From assembly GCF_000177675.1 (NCBI RefSeq), contig NZ_ADGX01000005.1:44252-108251 (forward strand): 64,000 bases of DNA, given 5' to 3'. The DNA comes from Parafrankia sp. EUN1f (GTDB lineage: Bacteria; Actinomycetota; Actinomycetes; Frankiales; Frankiaceae). The notes below the pieces were generated by a model. The model was not told the origin of the DNA and did not search any database. It was given only the letters and a program-made list of their open reading frames with translations. This document shows positions 34,639 through 42,460 of this stretch, piece by piece. Made by a program: the position numbers and the translations under genes. Numbering within the stretch: the first letter of the stretch is position 1; each line of letters starts with the position of its first letter.

Positions 34639-35178
34639 GACCAACACCTCACCCGGCCACGTCGTCCGTGACCTTTCGACCGAAAGTATTCCAGTTTTCG
34701 GATCAAGGCGCGAAATGCGATACCGGCCCACCTTCTCCCGCCATTTCCGACCGGTCCGGCTGGGAAGGGAACTGCCCGTCCCCTCACGGTAGCCGCGCCG
34801 GGCCACCTGCGCCTGCCCGTGGCCGGCCGGATGATCCCCGGATGCGGTGACGCATCGTGGCGGCCGGCCAGGTGGCTGCCCGACCGTGGCCTGGGCCGCG
34901 AGCATGCTTCCGCCAACTCATCGGTAATCTTCTGTACGCGATTCGTTTCCGTGTTCTTCGGCTGGTGTCGGTGGCCTGGCCGTGAATCCGGTGCCGTGCG
35001 CGCCCGGAAAGCGGATCGAGGCTCTCCGGTACAGCTCCGACCTGCGGCCTTCCAATATTCTCCCGCGCTTCATCATGGCGAAATGTTTTGCGTCTCCGGC
35101 GGCTGATGGTTGATCAGAGAATGGTGGCGCATGCCTACCCGACCGCCTGACCCGTGCCGCGGTCGACCAGGAGGAGAA
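34639..35178. other. 540-base divergent intergenic region
   Basis: It holds a CTTTCG-AC-CGAAAG dyad at 34673-34686 near the CapA start and AT-richer stretches around 34905-34960 and 35050-35075 that could hold the NLP promoter. No gene is supported. Confidence 0.45.
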
Positions 35179-35934
35179 GTGTCGAGAAAGAGAAGGCGGC
35201 TGAGGATCACGTTTGTCCTCGGCTGCGCCGCCGCACTGGTGGGCTTCCTCGGTGGTGTCGCGCTGGCGGCCCCGCCGGCGGCGCTGCCTGCCAATGCCGA
35301 TTCCTTCGAGCAGACCTTCCAGCCGGCCTACGACTACGACACCGACGGCTGCTACCCCACCCCCGCGATCGGCCCGACCGGAGTGCTCAACGGCGGGCTC
35401 AACCCGTCGGGCGCGCTCAACGGGCAGTGCCACGACGCGAGTGACCTCGACAACACCAACGGCTATTCGCGGTACAAGTGCAACAACGGCTGGTGCGCGA
35501 TCATCTACGGGCTCTACTTCGAGAAGGACCAGGCCACCGTCGGGGGCCACCGGCACGACTGGGAACACGTCGTCGTCTGGGTGCAGAACAACCAGGCGCT
35601 GTATGTCTCCACCTCGGCACACGGCAACTTCAACATCTACCCGAGCAGCCAGATCCGCTGGGACGGGACACACCCGAAGATCGTCTACCACAAGGACGGT
35701 CTGAGCACGCACTGCTTCCGCCCCGCGAACTCGGGCGACGAGCCGCCGGAGAACGCCTACCACACCTGGCAGTACCCGGACCTGGTCGGCTGGAACGGCT
35801 ACCCGGCCGGAATCCGTGACACCCTGTCCGGGGCCAACTGGGGCAGCGCGGTGTTCGGCCTGAAGGACGGCAACTTCAACAACCACCTCGCGTTGGCGAA
35901 GCCGGCAGGAATAGCCTTCGACCCCAACGCCTGA
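35179..35934 (+). CDS. Secreted NPP1/NLP-family (necrosis- and ethylene-inducing-like) protein
   Basis: 251 aa from GTG 35179 (AGGAGGAGA upstream). The signal peptide covers about 1-40, ending ALPANA. The mature part has the family hallmark GHRHDWE at 123-129, preceded by AIIYGLYFEKDQ and followed by HVVVWVQN, exactly as in NLP cytolysins, where the heptapeptide and nearby acidic residues hold the metal needed for membrane damage. Mature Cys residues (58, 84, 101, 106 and one near 202) allow two disulfides. NLPs damage eudicot membranes in some species and are non-toxic in others; activity here is unknown. Confidence 0.9.
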   Translation: MSRKRRRLRITFVLGCAAALVGFLGGVALAAPPAALPANADSFEQTFQPAYDYDTDGCYPTPAIGPTGVLNGGLNPSGALNGQCHDASDLDNTNGYSRYKCNNGWCAIIYGLYFEKDQATVGGHRHDWEHVVVWVQNNQALYVSTSAHGNFNIYPSSQIRWDGTHPKIVYHKDGLSTHCFRPANSGDEPPENAYHTWQYPDLVGWNGYPAGIRDTLSGANWGSAVFGLKDGNFNNHLALAKPAGIAFDPNA

Positions 35935-35963
35935 CCGTTTCGCGGCCCGAGGCGGGCTGCCGG

Positions 35964-35976
35964 TAGCGTGGGCGCC
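35964..35976 (+). promoter_or_regulatory. -10 box of leaderless Maf promoter
   Basis: TAGCGT at 35964-35969, exactly seven bases, then GTG 35977. Confidence 0.6.
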
Positions 35977-36627
35977 GTGGCTGCCTACCGGATCATCCTC
36001 GCCTCGGGTTCGCCGCGCCGTCGCGAGATCATGACGAGGATGGGGCTCGCCTTCACCGTGGTCACCAGCGGTGTGGACGAGACGGTCGAGAGCTACGACG
36101 ATCCGCCGGACTTCGCCCTGCAGCTCGCGCGCCGCAAGGCACTGGCGGTCGCGGCTACGGAGGCTGCCGCAGGCGCGGAGGCTGCCGCGGGTACGGAGGC
36201 GGGCTTCGCGCGGGACGCGCTGGTCATCGGCTGCGACACGATCGTCGAGCTCGACGGGAACATCCTCGGCAAGCCGACGGACGAGCAGGACGCCACGCGG
36301 ATGCTACGAGCCCTGCGCGGCCGCACGCACCGGGTCATCACGGCCGTGGTGGTGGTGCACGGTGAGTCCGGCACCGACCTGGGCCGGAGCACGACCACCG
36401 CGGTGACCATGCGCGACTTCGGCGACGACGAGCTTGCTGCCTACGTCGCCTCCGGCGAGCCGTTCGACAAGGCGGGCAGCTACGCGATCCAGGGCGCCGG
36501 CGGTGCGTTGGTGGCGCACTACGACGGTGCCTACGACAACGTCGTCGGCCTCCCCGCGGACGTCGTCGCCGCACTGCTGCGCGACGCCACCGCCGCCGCC
36601 TCGTCAAACGGGCGCTCGGCCGGCTGA
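35977..36627 (+). CDS. maf: Maf-family nucleoside triphosphate pyrophosphatase
   Basis: 216 aa from GTG 35977 (leaderless promoter upstream). ILASGSPRRREIM is the P-loop-like start; ESYDDPPDFALQLARRKA, VIGCDTIVELDGNILGKP and YAIQGAGG are the other family blocks. Asp in CDTIV is the probable catalytic base. Maf proteins hydrolyse non-canonical or pyrimidine NTPs and can inhibit septation. An Ala/Glu-rich insert (EAAAGAEAAAGTEA) made of short repeats sits between blocks two and three. Confidence 0.92.
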   Translation: MAAYRIILASGSPRRREIMTRMGLAFTVVTSGVDETVESYDDPPDFALQLARRKALAVAATEAAAGAEAAAGTEAGFARDALVIGCDTIVELDGNILGKPTDEQDATRMLRALRGRTHRVITAVVVVHGESGTDLGRSTTTAVTMRDFGDDELAAYVASGEPFDKAGSYAIQGAGGALVAHYDGAYDNVVGLPADVVAALLRDATAAASSNGRSAG

Positions 36628-36661
36628 AGGTGGGCACCTGCGGCACCTTCTGAAGCGGCAG

Positions 36662-36693
36662 GCCGTGGAACCGTCCGGCCGACTCTCCACGGC
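36662..36693. terminator. Hairpin between convergent Maf and patatin genes
   Basis: GCCGTGGA (36662-36669) pairs with TCCACGGC (36686-36693). It sits between the two convergent stops and may serve both strands. Confidence 0.45.
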
Positions 36694-36712
36694 TCCCCCG
36701 GAGAGAGCAGTG

Positions 36713-37975
36713 CTATTCCGGCGACTTCTTCGTGCTTCTCGTGCTTCTCGTGCCTGTTGTGCCGGGACCGGCGGGAGCGCGTTTGCCGCCTGTGCGGCGG
36801 GTTTGGGCGGCGGGTTTGGCACCGGTGGCGGATGTCGTCGTGTGGGCCGACGTCGCGGAGCGTGGAGCCTTCGAGGAGGCGGCGGCTTTCGCGGCTGTGG
36901 ATGCTTTCGCGGTGAGGGAGGCCGTCGCCGCGGCTGACGTGGCGGCGTCCACCGCGGCCGCGGCCTCCTGCCCGCGCAGGGCGGGATCCAGGAGGAACGC
37001 GGCGGCAGCCGCCTGGCCGCGGTGGAGCAGCATCTGCCGCCCGGCCGCGCTGAGCCCGAAGTCGGTGATGCCGACGCCCGAGGTGTCGATCTCCATCGTC
37101 CGGTAGCGCACCCCGAACCGATCCATGTGGGTCTGGTCGTGCCCGACGAGGGCGGTGGCGACGACGGCCTTCAGTAGATCCAGGGGCGCCGGGGTCGGGA
37201 GAAGGCGCAGCAGCGGCGAAAGGTCCCCGAGGCCTCCGGGTAGATCGGGGAACAGGCTGACACCGATGGTGGGCCAGCGGGCGGGCTGCCCGTCCGTCCG
37301 GTCGAAGATGTCGATGGGGAAGTTCGACAGGACGCCGCCGTCCACGATCGTCGACGTGGTGCCCTCCAGCGGATTGTGCAGGGTGCACGGCTCGAAGTAG
37401 AACGGGATCGACGCCGACATCCGCACGGCGTCGGCGACGAGCTGGGTGTCCGGGTCGAGCCCGAGGCGGGGGTAGTCCCACGGCAGGCGCAGCAGGCGGC
37501 CGTGGGTGACGTCGGTGGCCATCACCACCAGCCGGTAGCGGTGCTCGGCCGGCAGGTTCGCGTCGGCACCCCGATCGTGTCGGCGCAGCTGGCCGAACGT
37601 GGTCACCCCGAGCCGGTCGAGCTCCTGGTACATCCAGCCGTGCAGGTAGTCGCCCCGGTAGGCCCCGCTCCGGGTGGCGAGGCCCAGGCTCTCGCTGATG
37701 CCCGGCAGCCAGGGCGGCATCCGGTCGGGGACCCGGGAGAGGTCCAGCCGGTCGATGGCGGACCGCAGGCCCGCGCTGTCCGCCCCGGCGGCGACGAGCG
37801 CGGCTCCCACGGCACCGACGGAGGTACCTGCCGCCCGTTCGAACGTGTAGCCGGCTTCGAGCAGGTGCATCACCGCCCCGGCCGTCGCCAGGCCTTTCAC
37901 CCCGCCGCCCTCGAGAACGAGATCGGCTCGGAGCGCCGCCTGCGAGGGCGGCGACGACCGCGATGCACTGGGCAC
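36713..37975 (-). CDS. Patatin-like phospholipase with basic histone-H1-like tail
   Basis: 420 aa from GTG 37975 (GGGAGG upstream). LVLEGGGVKGLATAG is the oxyanion-hole motif, AAGTSVGAVGAAL has the nucleophile Ser (GTSVG), and TIVDGGVLSNFP has the catalytic Asp, giving the Ser-Asp dyad of patatins. The catalytic domain ends near residue 320. The last 85 residues are Ala/Lys/Thr/Ser-rich like histone H1 or actinobacterial HU tails. Cytoplasmic lipid acyl hydrolase activity is expected; the tail may tether it to DNA or acidic membranes. Confidence 0.88.
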   Translation of the reverse strand: MPSASRSSPPSQAALRADLVLEGGGVKGLATAGAVMHLLEAGYTFERAAGTSVGAVGAALVAAGADSAGLRSAIDRLDLSRVPDRMPPWLPGISESLGLATRSGAYRGDYLHGWMYQELDRLGVTTFGQLRRHDRGADANLPAEHRYRLVVMATDVTHGRLLRLPWDYPRLGLDPDTQLVADAVRMSASIPFYFEPCTLHNPLEGTTSTIVDGGVLSNFPIDIFDRTDGQPARWPTIGVSLFPDLPGGLGDLSPLLRLLPTPAPLDLLKAVVATALVGHDQTHMDRFGVRYRTMEIDTSGVGITDFGLSAAGRQMLLHRGQAAAAAFLLDPALRGQEAAAAVDAATSAAATASLTAKASTAAKAAASSKAPRSATSAHTTTSATGAKPAAQTRRTGGKRAPAGPGTTGTRSTRSTKKSPE

Positions 37976-38231
37976 GTCCGGCCAGCCTCCCTCGAGTCGC
38001 TCCCGCCGGCGGCGGGGCGACGGCCGCGGCTGGCCGGCCGGCCGGTGCCGTCCGGGGCGTTCGACGGCAGCCCGGACGGCTGCCGTTGCCCGCTCCCGCG
38101 GACGATGTCGCGGCCGGGCCCCCGAGGCAAGGCGCGGCCCGTTCCCGCGTTTGCGCCACGCACCCGCGCAACGGTGTGCGGCGTGGACAGAACCCGGCGA
38201 GAACGGGCCGGCGGGACGAATGCCCGGCGCG

Positions 38232-38600
38232 TCAGTTGACGCTGAGCAGGTCCACCACGAAGACGAGGGTCTCGTTGGGCTTGATCTGGCCGCCGGCGCC
38301 CCGGGCGCCGTAACCGAGGTGCGGGGGAATGACGAGCTGGCGCCGGCCGCCGACCTTCATGCCCTGCACGCCCTGATCCCAGCCGGAGATCACCTGGCCG
38401 GCACCGAGCCGGAAGCGGAAGGGCTGACCGCGGTTGTACGAGGCGTCGAACTCCTCACCCGAGCTGTGCGCGACGCCGACGTAGTGGACGGAGACCGTCT
38501 GCCCCGCGGTGGCCTCGGCGCCGTTGCCCACGGTGATGTCCTGGACGACCAGGTCGGTCGGCGGGGTCGGGTCGACGAAATCGATTTCGGGCTTCTCCAT
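38232..38600 (-). CDS. FKBP-type peptidyl-prolyl cis-trans isomerase
   Basis: 122 aa from ATG 38600. TAGGGT lies exactly seven bases upstream, giving a leaderless message; ATG 38633 is less likely. VSVHYVGVAHSSGEEFDASYNRGQPFRF, GQVISGWDQGVQGMKVGGRRQLVIPPHLGYG and LVFVVDLLSV (quoted in parts) are the standard FKBP core. There is no signal peptide, so it is a cytoplasmic foldase. Confidence 0.93.
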   Translation of the reverse strand: MEKPEIDFVDPTPPTDLVVQDITVGNGAEATAGQTVSVHYVGVAHSSGEEFDASYNRGQPFRFRLGAGQVISGWDQGVQGMKVGGRRQLVIPPHLGYGARGAGGQIKPNETLVFVVDLLSVN

Positions 38601-38613
38601 AAGCCCCACCCTA
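38601..38613 (-). promoter_or_regulatory. -10 box of leaderless FKBP promoter
   Basis: Reverse strand TAGGGT (38613-38608) followed by seven bases and the ATG. Confidence 0.6.
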
Positions 38614-39351
38614 GTGAGCGGCCCGATGTTCACCCGCGACCGAGGTCGGCGGTGCGGTCGGCGCGGCCCGCCGCGCGGTCGGTGCGGCGGGCGGAAGGCC
38701 GAGCACGCGCCGCAGATGCGGGGCGGTGAGATCCCGGACGGTGAGGTGGGAGGCCAGGACGAGCTGCGGGCGCCCGGGCACGCCGATGACGTACATGCCG
38801 GCGGCGCGGGCGGCGTCGACCCCGGGAGGTGAGTCCTCGATGGCGATGCTGCGTGCCGGCGTCGCGCCGAGCGCGGCGCAGGCCCGCAGATAGATGTCGG
38901 GATGGGGTTTGGGCTGGTCGGCGTCCTCCCCGCCGAGGACGGCGGTGAAGGCGTCGGTCAGGCCGGCGCCGGCCAGATGCTGGTGGACGAGATCGCGGGG
39001 GGCGCTGGAGGCGACGGCCAGTGGGTAACCGAGCGCGGCGAGCTCGCGCACCAGGTGGACGGCCCCCAGCCGGGCCGGCGCGCCGGCGGCGAGCTCGGCG
39101 GTGACGAGGTCGAGGATGTCGCCGATCAGCCTGCTGCCGTGGTGGTCGGGGACACCGAGCGCGGTGGTGAGGACGCGGCCGACGACGGGCAGCGGCTGGC
39201 CGATGAGCGTGTCGTGATGGTCGGGGGTGAAGACACGGTCGTGGTGGCCGAACAGGGTGGTGTAGGCCCGGTGCCAGCAGATCTCGCTGTCGACCAGGGT
39301 TCCGTCGCAGTCGAACACGACGGCGGACGGCGGCTGCGTCGGTGGCGTCAA
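38611..39351 (-). CDS. HAD-superfamily hydrolase (beta-phosphoglucomutase-like)
   Basis: 246 aa from TTG 39351, chosen because GGAGGAG lies just upstream; the ATG at 39366 overlaps that ribosome site. VVFDCDGTLVDSE is motif I with the nucleophile Asp; VASSAPRDLV is motif II; KPHPDIY and SIAIEDSPPGVDAARAAGM are motifs III and IV. The helical cap is of the small C1 type as in beta-PGM and phosphoglycolate phosphatase. Its stop overlaps the FKBP promoter region, so the two are probably independent. Confidence 0.88.
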   Translation of the reverse strand: MTPPTQPPSAVVFDCDGTLVDSEICWHRAYTTLFGHHDRVFTPDHHDTLIGQPLPVVGRVLTTALGVPDHHGSRLIGDILDLVTAELAAGAPARLGAVHLVRELAALGYPLAVASSAPRDLVHQHLAGAGLTDAFTAVLGGEDADQPKPHPDIYLRACAALGATPARSIAIEDSPPGVDAARAAGMYVIGVPGRPQLVLASHLTVRDLTAPHLRRVLGLPPAAPTARRAAPTAPPTSVAGEHRAAH

Positions 39352-39520
39352 CGCGCTCTCCTCCATGCCGGTGGGTGCGAGGCCGGTGGGTGCGGGCCGG
39401 ACGGACGCCGCGGGCGCCGTCCCCACGGACCGTAGCCGGAGGGTCCGACATTCCCGGGAAACCGGCAAGGCCGCCGATGGGTCCGCCGCGCCCTGGCACG
39501 TCACCGGATCGGCGTCCGGT

Positions 39521-41110
39521 TCAGGGCACCGACCAGAGCCGGGTGGTGCGGTCGATGCCCGCGCTGGCGAGGGTGTGGCCGTCGGGAGCGAACCGCACCG
39601 ACAGCACCCAGCCGTTGTGGCCGGTCAGCGGATGGCTCAGCGGCTTCGGGCGGGCTGGGTCGGAGACGTCCCACAGTCGGATCGCCGCGTCGAAGCCTCC
39701 GGTGGCCAGGGTCCGGCCGTCGGGGGAGTAGGCGAGGGACCAGATCCGGTTGGTGTGCCCGCGCAGCGGACCGGCGAGCAGACGCGGCCGCGCGGCGTCA
39801 TCGAGGTTCCACAGCTGGACGGAGCCGTCGGCCTCGCCGACGGCGAGCACCCGGCTGGCCGCGGCGGGTGGCCGGCCGTCGGTGGTGCGCGCCGGGCCGT
39901 CGGTGGTGGGCGCGGGCTTGCTCGGAGCGAACGCCACGGCGTAGGCGGGCGTCGGCGTCGCGGGCCCCGGCGGCAGCCTGCGCGGCGCGTGCCGGTCGGA
40001 GACATCCCACAGCAGGATCGTGTCGCCGTTGCCGCCACCGGCCAGGATCCGGTCGTCGGGGGAGAAGGCCACCGAGGTGACGTACGTGGTGTCACCGGAA
40101 AGCTGGGCGGTCTGGCGCGGGGTGCCACTGCCCGCCAGGTCCCACAGCCGGACCGTCCGGTCGTCGCTGCCGGTGGCGAGGGTGCGCCCGTCGGTGGAGA
40201 ACACCACCGACCAGACGGGTTTCGTGTGCCCGGTGAGCGCCTGCCCCGCCGATGTCGGCTTCCTGCGGTCGGTGACGTCCCAGAGCCACACGTTGCCCTG
40301 CCAGTCGCCGCCCGCGAGGGTCCGCCCGTCGGGGGAGAATGCGACCGTGGTGACACCCGCCTGCGGCCCGGTCAGTTCCAGCGCGAGGCGCCGGGGCGAC
40401 GCCCGGTCGGTGACGTCCCACAGCGCCACCTCGCCGTCCCGGTTGCTGGTGGCCATCAGCTGCCCGTCCGCGGAGAACACGGCGGACAACGCCCAGTCGC
40501 CGCCCGCGGTGAGCGGACGCCCGAGCGGATGTGCGGCAGGCCCGGCCACCGCCGCGTCCTGGTCGGGCAGGGCCGTCACCACCACGGCCGCGCCGGCGGT
40601 GCCGAGGAACAGCAGGACGGCCGCGAGCGCGGCACCACGTCGCCGACGCCGTGGGCCCGGCCCGAGCCCCAGCGCCGTCCGCAGGCTCCGGCGGCCGCGG
40701 CCCGCCTGCGGACCGGACGCCCCAGGCGTGGCCGTCCCGTGCGCGGATGGCTCGTGCTCAGGCGGCTCGGGCGGGGATTCGGGCCCGGCCGGATTCCCGG
40801 CGGGCCGCTCCGGGGTGCTCGCGGGCTGGCCGTCATTCAGGGGAGCGTCGGCCGGCCCGGTGCCTGAAGGAGGCACGTTGGCGCCTTCCCAGAGCCGGAA
40901 CAGCCGGGCGATCTCCTCATTGTCGGCACCGCACAACCGCGCGATGCGTTCCAGCGTTCCGAACTCCACCGGAATCGTCCGGCCGGTGCAGTAGCGGTGC
41001 ACGGTGGACTTGCTCGCGTTGACTCTCCGGCCGATCCATTCGTAGTTGCGGCCGCTGCGCCGCTTCAGCTCCGACAGGAGGGCACCCAGCTCCTCGGAGT
41101 GTTTTGCCAT
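39521..41110 (-). CDS. HTH-TM-WD40 repeat protein
   Basis: 529 aa. Residues 1-70 form an XRE-like helix-turn-helix (LGALLSELKRRSGRNYEWIGRRVNASKSTVHRYCTG, quoted in part) as found at the N-termini of actinobacterial signalling ATPases. A Pro/Gly-rich linker and one hydrophobic helix at about 157-178 follow. Residues 195-529 hold seven WD40-like blades (VTTVAFSPDGRTLAGG, VWSVVFSTDGRTLATG, IWSLAYSPDGRTLATG). One blade is degenerate and carries a Pro/Thr-rich insert. The DNA-binding-like domain on a membrane propeller could sense an outside ligand. No NTPase or caspase domain is present. Confidence 0.85.
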   Translation of the reverse strand: MAKHSEELGALLSELKRRSGRNYEWIGRRVNASKSTVHRYCTGRTIPVEFGTLERIARLCGADNEEIARLFRLWEGANVPPSGTGPADAPLNDGQPASTPERPAGNPAGPESPPEPPEHEPSAHGTATPGASGPQAGRGRRSLRTALGLGPGPRRRRRGAALAAVLLFLGTAGAAVVVTALPDQDAAVAGPAAHPLGRPLTAGGDWALSAVFSADGQLMATSNRDGEVALWDVTDRASPRRLALELTGPQAGVTTVAFSPDGRTLAGGDWQGNVWLWDVTDRRKPTSAGQALTGHTKPVWSVVFSTDGRTLATGSDDRTVRLWDLAGSGTPRQTAQLSGDTTYVTSVAFSPDDRILAGGGNGDTILLWDVSDRHAPRRLPPGPATPTPAYAVAFAPSKPAPTTDGPARTTDGRPPAAASRVLAVGEADGSVQLWNLDDAARPRLLAGPLRGHTNRIWSLAYSPDGRTLATGGFDAAIRLWDVSDPARPKPLSHPLTGHNGWVLSVRFAPDGHTLASAGIDRTTRLWSVP

Positions 41111-41611
41111 CCGGACTGGCCCCCCAGCAAATGCGCACGGTGTCGAACAGTGGACATCCTGTTACCGTCGGGTCGCGTCAGTGACGGACCACGTCCCACA
41201 TCGCCAAGATTACCGCAGGTCAGTGCGGGTCGGTCGTCCCATCCCGCGCCTCCGCCCCGGACGCGTTGTCACGTGCGCCGCGCGGCTGACACAATTTCGG
41301 GCGGGCTCCGGTGGCCAGAACATCCGAGGGTGTCCCGAAGGAATTCCAAAACGTGTGATGTGAAGTGTGGAAATCCACCTCGGACTGCGGAGGAACTGGC
41401 GCGAGGGAATTTGTTCCGGCGGGCGTGAAGAAGTCGAGAAGGAATATCCGTGAAACGGCTCGCGCCAGGCGCCGGCCGTGTGCAGCCACGGCCGTGGCCA
41501 CCTCACCTGGATGGCCGGCACAGGCCCGGCGCGACCGTCCGGCCGGGCACACCGGCGCCCGGGCACCGGTGCCGGGTGCCCCAGGCCTGTGGTCATGCCA
41601 TCGGGGGTGGC
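41111..41611. other. 501-base region between WD40 gene and wHTH remnant
   Basis: It contains a GTGGA-AA-TCCAC dyad at 41367-41378 and AT-richer patches around 41330-41370 and 41440-41455. The wHTH remnant homology does not extend into this stretch in any frame I examined. No gene is supported. Confidence 0.45.
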
Positions 41612-41619
41612 ATGACCAC
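41589..41619. promoter_or_regulatory. Perfect 12-bp hairpin spanning the start of the next frame
   Basis: GTGGTCATGCCA (41589-41600), loop TCGGGGG, TGGCATGACCAC (41608-41619). The ATG at 41612 lies in the right arm, so folding would hide it. It could be an operator or an attenuator. Confidence 0.5.
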
Positions 41620-41911
41620 GGACCCGGGGCACCCGGACCGTTTCCTGCAGGCTCGGGACAGGGCGTTGCTGGTCGGCGACCGGACTCGGGCGAAGGCGCT
41701 GTGGCCGGTGCTCGGCCGGCCCGGCGCCGTGCTCGTCGGCGGGGAGGTCGCCGGCCTGTGGCGCCCGCGGCAGACCGCCGGGAAGCTGCGGCTGAACCTG
41801 ACGATGTGGCGCCCGCTGACCCAGGTCCTGCGTGCCCCGATCGACGCCCAGGCCGAGCGGGTCGCCGCCTTCCGGCAGGTGCGGCTCGTCGGCTTGGAGG
41901 CTGTGGACTGA
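41612..41911 (+). pseudogene. C-terminal remnant of a winged-helix DNA-binding (HTH_42-type) protein
   Basis: The 99-residue frame FLQARDRALLVGDRTRAKALWPVLGRPGAVLVGGEVAGLW (quoted in part) followed by LTMWRPL and a final helix matches the C-terminal third of HTH_42/winged-helix proteins, normally about 350-400 aa. The N-terminal winged helices are missing and no in-frame homology is seen upstream. It may be a decayed gene or a small stand-alone domain. Some members of the family are DNA glycosylases. Confidence 0.6.
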
Positions 41912-42406
41912 TCAGCCGTTGTGCCCTTCGTGCTCGTCGCCCTCGGCGATGATCAGATCCTCGAGGGCTCGCATCGACGTCTGGAACGACCGGCGCAGGC
42001 CGGGCTGTTGCAGGCGGTCGATGAGCCGGCCGATCGGGCCGAGGCCAGGCCGGTAGCGCACCGTGTAGGTCAGCCTGGTGCCCAGGCCGTCGCCGACCGG
42101 GACGGGCTCGACGTCGAACACGTTGGTCATGTCGTGCATCGGCGCGAAGCCGGTGCCGGTGTCGACCCGCCGCCGGGGTGGATCGAGCTCGCGGACCGTC
42201 CAGGTCGATCGGGTCGTCAGCGGGCCGACGGTGCGGTTGCGTTCGGAGTAGGTGCGCCCGACCGTCGCCTCGCCGTGGTGGTCGGTGACCTCCAGAACTC
42301 CGGCGACCCATTCTGCGTACCGGCCGGTGGCGCTGAGGACCTCCCAGACCCGCTCCGCCGGAACCGCGAGAACGGCCGTCTCGCTGACCTCGCTCACCTC
42401 ACTCAT
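41912..42406 (-). CDS. SRPBCC-fold protein at end of aldolase/kinase operon
   Basis: 164 aa. It starts ETAVLAVPAERVWEVLSATGRYAEWV and has a TYTVRYRPGLGPIGRLIDR helix, the START/Bet-v1-like helix-grip fold that binds hydrophobic or aromatic ligands. It lies 54 bases downstream of the amine-oxidase gene and is probably the last gene of that operon. Function unknown. Confidence 0.8.
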   Translation of the reverse strand: MSEVSEVSETAVLAVPAERVWEVLSATGRYAEWVAGVLEVTDHHGEATVGRTYSERNRTVGPLTTRSTWTVRELDPPRRRVDTGTGFAPMHDMTNVFDVEPVPVGDGLGTRLTYTVRYRPGLGPIGRLIDRLQQPGLRRSFQTSMRALEDLIIAEGDEHEGHNG

Positions 42407-42460
42407 CTCGTTGCTCCTCGCGGTTGCTGGGCGGTTGGTGGTGTGGCACGTGATCCTGGG

